NCBI GenBank assembly: GCA_017533565.1
Contig: JAFXHU010000031.1
Coordinates: 1 to 32,194, forward strand
Length of the DNA stretch: 32,194 nt
From: Clostridia bacterium
GTDB lineage: Bacteria > Bacillota > Clostridia > Oscillospirales > CAG-272
Reading direction: 5' to 3'
Shown: piece by piece, positions 23,958-32,194 of the stretch
Numbering within the stretch: the stretch's first letter is position 1
Layout of the letters: every line of letters begins with the position of its first letter
Translations under genes and position numbers: made by a program
The notes under the pieces: generated by a model
What the model saw: only the letters and a program-made list of their open reading frames with translations
Told to the model about the DNA's origin: nothing
Database searches by the model: none

Positions 23958-26900
23958 ATGCAACACACGAACACCAAAACTCAAGCAAAAGAAGGCAGAG
24001 CATTAAAGAAGCTTTTATCCTTGCTTCTTTTCATTGCATTGCTTGTGCAAGCCCTTTCGGTTTGCTGCTTTGCAGCCTTAAACGGCAGCTCCCTTCTTGG
24101 CGGTTCCTCCTCCGGTAAGGGCGGAATCGTTAACGGATTGAGCTACGGCAGCGACGCAGACGTTGCCAAGCTTAAAAAGGAGCTTATTGCTTCGATGAAC
24201 AAGGACCTTGTTCAGAAAATCGAGGACTATCACCTCACCGGCGAGGTGAAGGTAATTATCACCTTCTCCGAAAATTCGCTTATAAGCGCTTACACCGGCT
24301 CTTCGGATTACAGCAAAATGAGCTTTAACGAGTACCAAAGCTCCAAAAACGGCTTAAGAATTAAGAATGCGCTTGAAAGTAATCAGTCGAGCGTGCTTGC
24401 TTCTCTTAAGGAGGCGGGACTCGTCGATGAGGTTGAATACACCTACCTTAACATTATGGACGGTGCGGCGGTCACAACCACCTACGAAAACCTTGAAGCC
24501 ATCACACAGCATAGCGGCGTAGAGAGGGTTATGATTTCCAACACCTACACTCCCGCGGTTGCAGTTGAAAACCCCGTTGACGTTTACGATACCGGTATAT
24601 TCAACAGCAGCGACATTAAGTACACGGGAAAGGGCACTATCGTTGCGATACTCGATACGGGATGCGACTACACGCACAGCGCGTTTACCTCCTACACCGT
24701 TCTCGAGCCTGCATTCGACAGAGATAGAATAGAAAGCCTGCTTGACAAGACCGTAGCTTACAGCTTTGATACGAGCCTTGAGGCAAGAGAGGTATATTAC
24801 GGTAACATCACCGGCGGAAAAATCGCCTACGGCTACGACTACGCCGACAAGGACCCCGATATTATGCCCTTCTCCGAGAGCCACGGAACTCACGTTGCGG
24901 GCGTTATCGGCGGTAAGGACGACGTTATCACGGGCGTTGCAATCGATGCGCAGTTTGCAATAATGAAGGTATTCAGCGACTACGACGAGGGCGCGGAGGA
25001 CGACGATATTCTCGCCGCACTCGAGGACTCGGTTACCCTCGGCGTTGATGCCATCAATATGAGCCTTGGTACCTCCTGCGGCTTTACGCGCGAGGTTGAC
25101 GAGGAATACAAGAACGAAGTTTACGACAAAATCAGGTCCGCGGGAATTTCTCTCGTCGTTGCCGCATCCAACGATTACAGCAGCGGTATGGGCGGCGAAG
25201 AGGGTAACACCAACAAGACCGAAAATCCCGACTCCGCTACCGTCGGCTCGCCCTCTACCTACGATGCGGCGATGTCGGTAGCATCCATTAACGGCCGTAA
25301 GGACAAGTATATGCTTGTTGACGGCTCCTACGAGGTGTTCTTTACCGAAGCATTTAATATGAGCTCCGAGGAATACGACTTCTTTGAGATGCTCGGAATA
25401 AACAAGGATAACCCCCACGCAGAATTCGAATACGTTACCATTCCCGGTAACGGCTACCAGATAAACTACACCGGACTTGAAATGGAGGGCAAAATCGCCC
25501 TTGTAAAAAGAGGCGGCATAACCTTTGAGGAAAAGGTACAGTACGCGCGTGAAGCGGGTGCCGCAGGCGTTATCATTTACAACAACGTTTTCGGAACTAT
25601 TTCAATGACGGTAGGAAACGACCTCCAAATTCCCGTCGTTTCAATCGGTAAGGACGAGGGTGACCGTATGGCTGCCTCTGCAACCGGTACGATTACCTTT
25701 GACTTTACTAACGAGGCGGGTCCCTTTATGAGTGATTTCTCCAGCTGGGGTCCGACTCCGAGCCTTACGCTCAAGCCCGAAATCACCGCGCACGGCGGAA
25801 ACATTCTTTCTGCGGTTGTTGGCGGCGAGTACGACGAGCTTAGCGGAACGAGTATGGCTGCACCCAACTTCTGCGGCATTACCGTTCTTATCCGTCAGTA
25901 CATCAACGAGAAATTCGACCTCGACGCAGAGCAGACCCGCGACCTTGTTAACCAGCTTTGTATGTCCACTGCGACGATAGCTCTTGACAAGAACGGCAAC
26001 CCCTACTCGCCGAGAAAGCAGGGTGCGGGCATCGCCGATATTTCAAAGGCAACCGAAACCCTCGCATACCTTTACGTCGATAACGGAAGCGGCAAGACCA
26101 AGCTTGAGCTTGGCGACGACCCCGACCGCAGCGGCGTGTACGTAATGACCATAAACCTTAAGAACCTTTCCGACGTAGCCGTAAGCTACACACTCGGAAG
26201 CATCGTTATGACCGAAAGCGTATCCACCTCCGAGCCTGAATACGTTGCGGAAATGGCATACCTGCTTTCCTCCTCCACCACCTACTCCGCACAGGGCGGC
26301 ACTATCAGCAACGGAGTTATTACCGTTGAGGCGGGCGGCGAGGCGGTTATCACCGCAACCGTAACTCTTTCCGCGGCAGATAAGGCGTACCTTAACGCCA
26401 CCTTTGAGAACGGTATGTACGTCGAGGGCTTCCTTACCCTTGACAACACCGACGAAAACGGCATCGACCTTAACGCTCCCTTCCTTGCCTTCTATGGCGA
26501 CTGGGGCGAGGCTCCCATCTTCGACCTTGACTTCTACGAGGTTGAAACCGAGGCTCACAACGACGCTATCGACGACGACGAGAAGATTAAGGCGGACTAC
26601 TACGCTACTACCCCGATGGGTACGTACTACTACGACTACATAATTCCTCTCGGAAGCTATCTTTACGAGATAGACGAGTCCGCGTACAACGCTATTCCCG
26701 CGACCGAGGAAAAGGCAGCAGTATCCTACTACAACGATGCAATCAGCGGAATTTACGGAGTATTTGCAGGACTTTTGCGCGGTGCGAAGGAGCTTACGAT
26801 ATCCATCGTTGACACCTCCACGGGCAAGGAGGTATGGACAAAAACCGAATATAACTGCTACAAGTCGCATTACAGCGGCGCACCCATGCCCTACAGATCG

Positions 26901-29900
26901 AATTTCAACCTTCCGATGGTTGATTACGATAACAACACCGTATTCGGCGGCAACAACACCCGTTACGAGGTAACGATGACCGCGAAGCTTGACTGGGACG
27001 GCGAGGAGCGCAACTCCTCCGACACCTACTCCTTCTCCTTCTACATCGACTACGAGGCGCCCACCGTTGCAAGCGCACAGTTCGTAACCGAGTACGATAA
27101 GAGCAGAGAGGAAAACAGATACTACGCGGAGCTTTACGTTTACGATAACCACTACGCAATGTCCATCCGTCCCGTAATTCTTTACGATTACGTGGAGGAC
27201 GGCGAGCAAAAGAGAACCTACAGCGCACTTACATCCTACGCTATCCCGATTTATCAGGAGGGCATCGGCGAGCTTACGAAGGTTCGCTTTGAAATTACAG
27301 ACTACATCGACATTATCGGAAATTCCGCAGCACCCGAGGGACTTACCGTTTATATCGACGACTACGCTATGAACGGCAACATTTGCTACATTCCCTTCGA
27401 CTGCGTTGAGGATTCGGATATCGCATTCAGCGTGCCCGAGCTTTCACTCGATATCAACGATACGCTCGACCTTTCCACCCTTCTTGTATATGAGGACAGC
27501 GCAAAGGTCCTTAACACCGCTTACCTTAAGAATCTTACCTGGACCTCCTCCGACGAGTCTGTCGTTAAGATTCACGGCGGACAAATCGAGGCGGTTGGAA
27601 GCGGAAGCGCAGTAATAACCGTCACGGGAAGTCAATGGAAGGACGAAAACGGTCAGAAGCTTGAACGGAACCTTATAATCAACGTAAGCTCCACCGAAAG
27701 CGACAACCCCCTGTCCTCCGCAGAGGTTCCCATCGAGGCGCTTAATTTCACCTACTACGATACGCTTTTCGCGTTTAACAGCGATATTGATTACTCGCAA
27801 ATCGGACTGACAGGCTCGATTAACCATTTCGACGGCAACAACAGCATCAGCTGCTATCCCTCCGAGAGCGTGAAGCTTCACTACGAGCTTAAACCCTGGA
27901 ACATCGACGAGGACCGTTACGAGCTTATTTGGACCACAAGCAACCCGAACGTTGCAACCGTTGACGAAAACGGCGTCGTGGTTGCACAAAAGGAGGGCTT
28001 TGCAAGAATTACCCTTCAGATTAAGTTCCACGAAAGCGGCGTTTCGCTTCTTGCGGCGCGTTGCTCGGTCAACGTAAAGAGTGAATTTATTATTCAAAAC
28101 AGAGTTCTCGTAGCCTACAAGGGCTGGGGCGGAGAGGTTGAAATTCCCGACGACGAGGGAATTTACTCCATCGGCTCGTTTGCCTTCTGTCACTACAACC
28201 TCAACAACGAGCTTGAGGTAGAGAAGGACGAGAACGGCTACTACGACTTTGACCTCAAGAAGGAGCCTATCGGAAACAACACCGTTACGAGCGTTAAAAT
28301 TCCGAAGGGCGTACAAAAGATCGAAAAATACGCATTCTACAACTGTAAAATGCTTACCGACGTAATCCTCGCGGAGGATTGCGAAACCATCGGCGAACAT
28401 GCATTCGAAAAGTGCAGCATCCTTGAAAACGTCAACCTCGAAAACGTAAGAATCGTTCTCGATTACGGCTTTAAGGATTGCGAAAGCCTTACCTGCGTGG
28501 ATAACGGCGGCGCGGACCTTTCCCGCGTTTACGCAATCGGTATCGAGGCATTCGCGGGAACAAGACTCAGCGAGGTTCACCTCACAACCCTCAGCCGTGT
28601 AAGCGAGGGCGCGTTTGCAAACTGTAAGAAGCTTGCAACCGTGGAGCTTGGTAAAAAGACGAGAATTGCTCCGAGAATGTTTGAGAACACCTCAATAACC
28701 GAGATAGTTATATACAGTGACTCAATCTCCGACAGCGCGTTTAAGAACTGTACCGCACTTACCTCGGTTGAGATAAAGAACGACCTTTCCTATCTCGGCG
28801 TCGAGGCGTTCAGCGGATGCACGAAGCTTAACTCGGTAGTATTCGACGGCGGCTGTGAGAAGATTGCAGACCTCGCGTTCTACAAGTGTACCGCGCTTAA
28901 GAGCTTTACGCTCCCGAGCTGCGACCTTATCCTCGGAAACGCACTCTTTGCGGAGTCCGCGGTAACGAAGCTCGTGTTTGCACCCAACACCTACATAACC
29001 GAGTCGGGCGCAACGATGTTCCACAGTGTAAGAGGCACTATAAGCGTTGACACCTCCGACTCCAACAAATACACCGTAAGCGCCGACGGCAACGTCGTAT
29101 ATACGAAGGACGGCGAGCGTCTTGTGCTTGTGCTTCCCGGCTATGCGTCAACGAGCTTCAACGTTCCCGCATCGGTAAAGGAGATTGGCGACGGAGCCTT
29201 CTCCACCGCGCACAAAATCCAAACCGTCACCTTTGACGCAAATTCCCGGCTTACCTCCATTGGAAAGGGTGCATTTGCAAGCTGCACCTATCTTAAAAAC
29301 ATATATCTGCCCGCTAACGAAATCGTTATCGGAGATTATGCATTTACCGGCACTACCGCACTCTCCTCTATAAACCTCGAAAAGGTTACGAGTGTTGGTG
29401 CGTACGCCTTCTCCACCTACGGCTTCGGCGAATACGCACAGCTTGACCAGTACGGCGAGGAAGCTCTTTACTACATTATTTATTTTAATAGCAGCGCAAT
29501 CTCCTCCGTTAACCTCTTCTCCGACGGTGTTACCGTTGGCGAGGGTGCGTTCTACGGCTGTACCAAGCTTAACGGAGTAGTTTTGGGCACGGGCGCTACC
29601 GTCGGAGAGTACGCATTTTCCGACTCCTCCGTTAAGAGCGTTGAGTTCCGCGACCCCGACGAAGGCGAGGAGGCTACCGCAAAGGGCGCTACCGTAAAGG
29701 CGGGCGCATTCGCAGCCTGCCTGTACCTTTCCGCATTCGACTTTGCGGACGTGGTCGGAGTTCTTCCCGATATGGCGTTCTACGCTTGTATTTCTCTTAC
29801 CGAGGTTAACGCCCCCAACGTTACCGAGATTGGCTACGCCTGCTTCGCAGACTGCTACAGCCTCGAGGTATTCAGGGCTGACAATCTTGAAATAGTCGGT

Positions 29901-31709
29901 GCATACGGCTTCGCTCCATACAGCGAAAGCTCCAGCATGGGCGCGGTATTCGAAACGGTTTATATTCCCAAGCTTACCACAATCGGCGAGGGCGCGTTCA
30001 ACGCCTGCGTATATCTCAAGTCTATAGACCTTTCCAACGTAACGCAGATGGATTTCGCGGCATTCTATATGTGTCCGTCGCTTGAAAGCGTTACCGTAAG
30101 CGAAACGCTTACCACTCTGCCCGACTTTGCATTCTTCGGATGCACAAAGCTTTCGGGCGTTGACCTTTCCAACGTCGTTAATTTCGGTATGTACTCGCTC
30201 TTTGGCGTACAGCTTCCCGCTCACCTTGAGCTTACGAAGGCAGAAACGATTGGAGCAAGCGCGTTCTCCGAGATTTACGACGACGAAAGCACGGTTGTTA
30301 ACTACATAGAGAGCGTAAACGCTCCCAACCTTACCGAAATCGGAGAGCAGGCGTTCTTCTTCTGCAGAAAGCTTACCTCCGTAAACGCTCCCAAGCTTGA
30401 GAGCATCGGCACGAGCGCATTTGCCTACACCGCAATTTCCGAGCTTGAGCTTAACGAGAGCTTCAAGAGCCTCGGCGACGTGGTATTCGAGGGCTGTGAA
30501 AGCTTCGTTGCATTCTATACCACCGTTGACGGAAGCAAGGAATACACCTACGACGGATACGACGGCTTTATGCTCGTTGACGGCGTTCTTTACACCGCAA
30601 GCCCCGTCGGCTACATTCTCTCCTGCTATCCCACCGCAAAAACCGGCGAGGTATTCGAGGTAGCGGAGGGTACGTCGAAGATTGCCTTCGGTGCGGCACT
30701 TGGAAACAAGCACATAAAGAGGGTTGTTCTCCCCGAATCGCTTAAGTTTATAAGCAACTTTGCATTCTTTGAGTGCGAAAGCCTTGAAACGGTTGTATTC
30801 AAGTCCTACTACGCACCCGTGCTTGAGGGTACTCTCGGCGGCGAAACCGTGGAAATCACTCCCGATAACGTTGACAGCTATCCCAAGTTCGATTCTCTTT
30901 ACAAATACGACTACTACTTCAAGTGGGAGGCAATCGTTGCATACCCCGTTTATTACAGCAACTTTAAGGCAGAGGTCATTTCCGAAAAGGCATCCGACCT
31001 TACCTACGTTATTCCCACTAATTCCGACGGATACGACTCCAGACTCTATAAGGCTTACTTCAACCCCTCGGATAGCGAAAGCTCGGGCGAGGTAACCGGT
31101 CCTTACGCCATAGCGTTTATGGAGGCGGTTAACAAGCTTCCCGAGGCAATAACCCGCTTTGACGAGGCGCTCATCAACAACGCAATCAACGCCTACAACG
31201 CACTCGCGGGAACGGCTGACGAGAAATTCGTCGAGCAGTCCTACTACGACAGATACAACGAGGCGCGCATCCTCTATAACGTAAGCGTTATGGAGAACCA
31301 AATCAACCATCTGTTCGATATGGATAGCTCCGAGTATTCCTACAACCTTCTTAAGGCTGCGGTTTTGAGCTTCGAGTCGCTTACCGACGCGGAAAAGGCT
31401 CGCGTGGCTAACGCCGACACCCTCGACGTCAAGAAGGCGGAGCTTTCCGCGGCAATGGGCAAGGAGCTTGACTTCTCTCTCGAATACAAGGATTACTTCC
31501 CCGCAGAGGAAGAAAACAACAACGGCGGCAACGCAACCGAAGAACCCGACGGCAAAAACGGCGGTACGGTTGCAATTATCATCGTTGCCTCGGTTATGGC
31601 GGCTGCGGCAGTGGCTGCGGCGGTATTGCTCGTTCTTAAGAAAAAGAACCTCCTTGTAAGAAGCTCGGCAAGCCCCTCCTCGGACGAGAAAGACACTAAG
31701 GAAGATTGA
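23958..31709 (+). CDS. Membrane-anchored subtilisin-like (S8) protease with PA, Ig-like and LRR_5 domains
   Basis: The 2583-residue product has a signal peptide (to about 39) and a propeptide-like region (about 85-195, VKVIITFSE). The S8 domain carries Asp233 in DTGCD, His309 in SHGTHVAG, oxyanion Asn405 in AASND and Ser632 in GTSMAAP, so the triad is complete. A PA domain (about 490-580, VKRGGITFEEKVQYAREAGA) sits between Asn and Ser, as in lactocepin and C5a peptidase. Beta-sandwich regions follow (about 725-1150), then two Big_2-like domains (about 1157-1243 and 1300-1375). An LRR_5 array (about 1390-2290) follows, in which many units use NAPxLTEIG in place of LPxSLTxIG. A helical stalk, an acidic linker and a membrane segment (about 2533-2560) with a KKKN stop-transfer end the protein. 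It should cleave extracellular proteins or peptides while anchored to the membrane. The LRR part probably selects the target or ligand, which is inference. Confidence 0.94.
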   Translation: MQHTNTKTQAKEGRALKKLLSLLLFIALLVQALSVCCFAALNGSSLLGGSSSGKGGIVNGLSYGSDADVAKLKKELIASMNKDLVQKIEDYHLTGEVKVIITFSENSLISAYTGSSDYSKMSFNEYQSSKNGLRIKNALESNQSSVLASLKEAGLVDEVEYTYLNIMDGAAVTTTYENLEAITQHSGVERVMISNTYTPAVAVENPVDVYDTGIFNSSDIKYTGKGTIVAILDTGCDYTHSAFTSYTVLEPAFDRDRIESLLDKTVAYSFDTSLEAREVYYGNITGGKIAYGYDYADKDPDIMPFSESHGTHVAGVIGGKDDVITGVAIDAQFAIMKVFSDYDEGAEDDDILAALEDSVTLGVDAINMSLGTSCGFTREVDEEYKNEVYDKIRSAGISLVVAASNDYSSGMGGEEGNTNKTENPDSATVGSPSTYDAAMSVASINGRKDKYMLVDGSYEVFFTEAFNMSSEEYDFFEMLGINKDNPHAEFEYVTIPGNGYQINYTGLEMEGKIALVKRGGITFEEKVQYAREAGAAGVIIYNNVFGTISMTVGNDLQIPVVSIGKDEGDRMAASATGTITFDFTNEAGPFMSDFSSWGPTPSLTLKPEITAHGGNILSAVVGGEYDELSGTSMAAPNFCGITVLIRQYINEKFDLDAEQTRDLVNQLCMSTATIALDKNGNPYSPRKQGAGIADISKATETLAYLYVDNGSGKTKLELGDDPDRSGVYVMTINLKNLSDVAVSYTLGSIVMTESVSTSEPEYVAEMAYLLSSSTTYSAQGGTISNGVITVEAGGEAVITATVTLSAADKAYLNATFENGMYVEGFLTLDNTDENGIDLNAPFLAFYGDWGEAPIFDLDFYEVETEAHNDAIDDDEKIKADYYATTPMGTYYYDYIIPLGSYLYEIDESAYNAIPATEEKAAVSYYNDAISGIYGVFAGLLRGAKELTISIVDTSTGKEVWTKTEYNCYKSHYSGAPMPYRSNFNLPMVDYDNNTVFGGNNTRYEVTMTAKLDWDGEERNSSDTYSFSFYIDYEAPTVASAQFVTEYDKSREENRYYAELYVYDNHYAMSIRPVILYDYVEDGEQKRTYSALTSYAIPIYQEGIGELTKVRFEITDYIDIIGNSAAPEGLTVYIDDYAMNGNICYIPFDCVEDSDIAFSVPELSLDINDTLDLSTLLVYEDSAKVLNTAYLKNLTWTSSDESVVKIHGGQIEAVGSGSAVITVTGSQWKDENGQKLERNLIINVSSTESDNPLSSAEVPIEALNFTYYDTLFAFNSDIDYSQIGLTGSINHFDGNNSISCYPSESVKLHYELKPWNIDEDRYELIWTTSNPNVATVDENGVVVAQKEGFARITLQIKFHESGVSLLAARCSVNVKSEFIIQNRVLVAYKGWGGEVEIPDDEGIYSIGSFAFCHYNLNNELEVEKDENGYYDFDLKKEPIGNNTVTSVKIPKGVQKIEKYAFYNCKMLTDVILAEDCETIGEHAFEKCSILENVNLENVRIVLDYGFKDCESLTCVDNGGADLSRVYAIGIEAFAGTRLSEVHLTTLSRVSEGAFANCKKLATVELGKKTRIAPRMFENTSITEIVIYSDSISDSAFKNCTALTSVEIKNDLSYLGVEAFSGCTKLNSVVFDGGCEKIADLAFYKCTALKSFTLPSCDLILGNALFAESAVTKLVFAPNTYITESGATMFHSVRGTISVDTSDSNKYTVSADGNVVYTKDGERLVLVLPGYASTSFNVPASVKEIGDGAFSTAHKIQTVTFDANSRLTSIGKGAFASCTYLKNIYLPANEIVIGDYAFTGTTALSSINLEKVTSVGAYAFSTYGFGEYAQLDQYGEEALYYIIYFNSSAISSVNLFSDGVTVGEGAFYGCTKLNGVVLGTGATVGEYAFSDSSVKSVEFRDPDEGEEATAKGATVKAGAFAACLYLSAFDFADVVGVLPDMAFYACISLTEVNAPNVTEIGYACFADCYSLEVFRADNLEIVGAYGFAPYSESSSMGAVFETVYIPKLTTIGEGAFNACVYLKSIDLSNVTQMDFAAFYMCPSLESVTVSETLTTLPDFAFFGCTKLSGVDLSNVVNFGMYSLFGVQLPAHLELTKAETIGASAFSEIYDDESTVVNYIESVNAPNLTEIGEQAFFFCRKLTSVNAPKLESIGTSAFAYTAISELELNESFKSLGDVVFEGCESFVAFYTTVDGSKEYTYDGYDGFMLVDGVLYTASPVGYILSCYPTAKTGEVFEVAEGTSKIAFGAALGNKHIKRVVLPESLKFISNFAFFECESLETVVFKSYYAPVLEGTLGGETVEITPDNVDSYPKFDSLYKYDYYFKWEAIVAYPVYYSNFKAEVISEKASDLTYVIPTNSDGYDSRLYKAYFNPSDSESSGEVTGPYAIAFMEAVNKLPEAITRFDEALINNAINAYNALAGTADEKFVEQSYYDRYNEARILYNVSVMENQINHLFDMDSSEYSYNLLKAAVLSFESLTDAEKARVANADTLDVKKAELSAAMGKELDFSLEYKDYFPAEEENNNGGNATEEPDGKNGGTVAIIIVASVMAAAAVAAAVLLVLKKKNLLVRSSASPSSDEKDTKED

Positions 31710-31711
31710 CG

Positions 31712-32194
31712 ATGAAAAGAAACTTTCTGATTTTAACAGCTCTTGTTGCTCTTATGGCAGCCCTGGCAGTTCTTCTGTCGGGCTGCGCGGGCAGCAACGA
31801 CCCCACCGAGGGTAAATACGTTGTTACCTTTGAGGTGAACGGCGGTATTCTCAGCTACGGTACTTCAAGCACCGACGGCAGAGTGAATTTCGCATACCAC
31901 CCCGGTACGTACGTAAAGGACCCCACGGAGTTCCCCAACTACAGCATTTACCGTAACGGATACGATTTTACGGGCTGGTACACCTCCGCGGAGTGTAACC
32001 CCAACGAAAAGTGGGATTTTTCACAAACGATAGATACCGAAAAGCTTACCCTTTACGCGGGCTGGGAGGTTGCAATCAACTACACCTTCTCCGTAAGCTA
32101 CACCGACGGCACGAATACCGAGGTCCTCGGCAGCTATAAGGTTTCGGCAGGCACCGCCTTTGAGGATTGGCGCAATTTCGCCGACAAGCGCGCG
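31712..32194 (+). CDS. InlB B-repeat lipoprotein, 5' part (runs off right edge)
   Basis: The first 161 codons of a plus-strand gene are present and the frame is open at the window end. The signal peptide ends in a good lipobox, LSGC (Cys25). Residues about 35-119 form one InlB B-repeat with VTFEVNGG, NGYDFTGWY and KLTLYAGWE, and a second related strand set begins at about 121. The ATG follows the protease stop by 2 nt. Its AAGGAAG ribosome site (31698-31704) lies inside the protease gene, so the two are almost certainly translated from one mRNA. It is a surface lipoprotein; length and further domains are unknown. Confidence 0.9.
   Translation, partial: MKRNFLILTALVALMAALAVLLSGCAGSNDPTEGKYVVTFEVNGGILSYGTSSTDGRVNFAYHPGTYVKDPTEFPNYSIYRNGYDFTGWYTSAECNPNEKWDFSQTIDTEKLTLYAGWEVAINYTFSVSYTDGTNTEVLGSYKVSAGTAFEDWRNFADKRA

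Noticed and set aside
29148-31310. A 720-codon open frame on the minus strand inside the protease gene
   Set aside because: It is exactly antisense to the LRR part of an obvious protease gene, has a low-complexity Val/Gly/Cys composition and matches no family. Long antisense frames arise because the real gene avoids codons that create antisense stops.

Overview
The window looks like a chromosomal segment from an uncultured Gram-positive-type anaerobe, most likely a gut Clostridia lineage (Bacillota). The reasons are lipobox signal peptides, InlB B-repeats (Listeria-Bacteroides repeats), BspA-type leucine-rich repeats (LRR_5), strong Shine-Dalgarno sites and near-consensus TTGACA/TATAAT promoters. 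The lineage is inferred from protein style; no rRNA or marker gene is present. Every gene found encodes a predicted exported or membrane-anchored protein. No enzyme of central metabolism, no tRNA or rRNA, no mobile element and no CRISPR array was seen.

Left part, minus strand, read right to left. A consensus promoter at 22902-22930 leads into a lipoprotein with eight Cys/His repeats (21037-22842). It is followed by a giant 2780-residue membrane-tethered LRR/InlB/FN3-like protein (12600-20942). Next comes a tight three-gene cluster resembling the membrane part of MoxR/Bat loci: a three-TM protein (11410-12438), a BatA-like VWA protein (9463-11364) and a double-VWA/GATase-like membrane protein (6736-9450). 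Behind it lie an LRR lipoprotein (3930-6680) and an Ig-like lipoprotein with a long helical domain of unknown function (746-3889). A separate promoter (617-646) drives a lipoprotein with near-identical tandem InlB repeats that runs off the left edge.

Centre. A roughly 1 kb divergent intergenic region (22931-23957) carries the two outward promoters, one near each end. Its middle has small hairpins sharing CACCG/CGGTG arms and an imperfect direct repeat, and holds no convincing gene.

Right part, plus strand. A near-consensus promoter (23873-23901) drives a 2583-residue cell-surface subtilisin (S8) with a PA insert, Ig-like domains, a long LRR_5 array and a C-terminal membrane anchor. Two bases after its stop, an InlB-repeat lipoprotein begins and runs off the right edge.

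Taken together this reads as a surface-protein island: adhesin-like LRR/InlB proteins, a surface protease and a VWA membrane assembly that could act on, or assemble, surface complexes. The functional link between these parts is inference from proximity. The most unusual items are the Cys/His repeat lipoprotein with its U15-tract leader, the VWA cluster without its ATPase in the window, the protease-LRR fusion and the helical domain of the 1047-residue lipoprotein.
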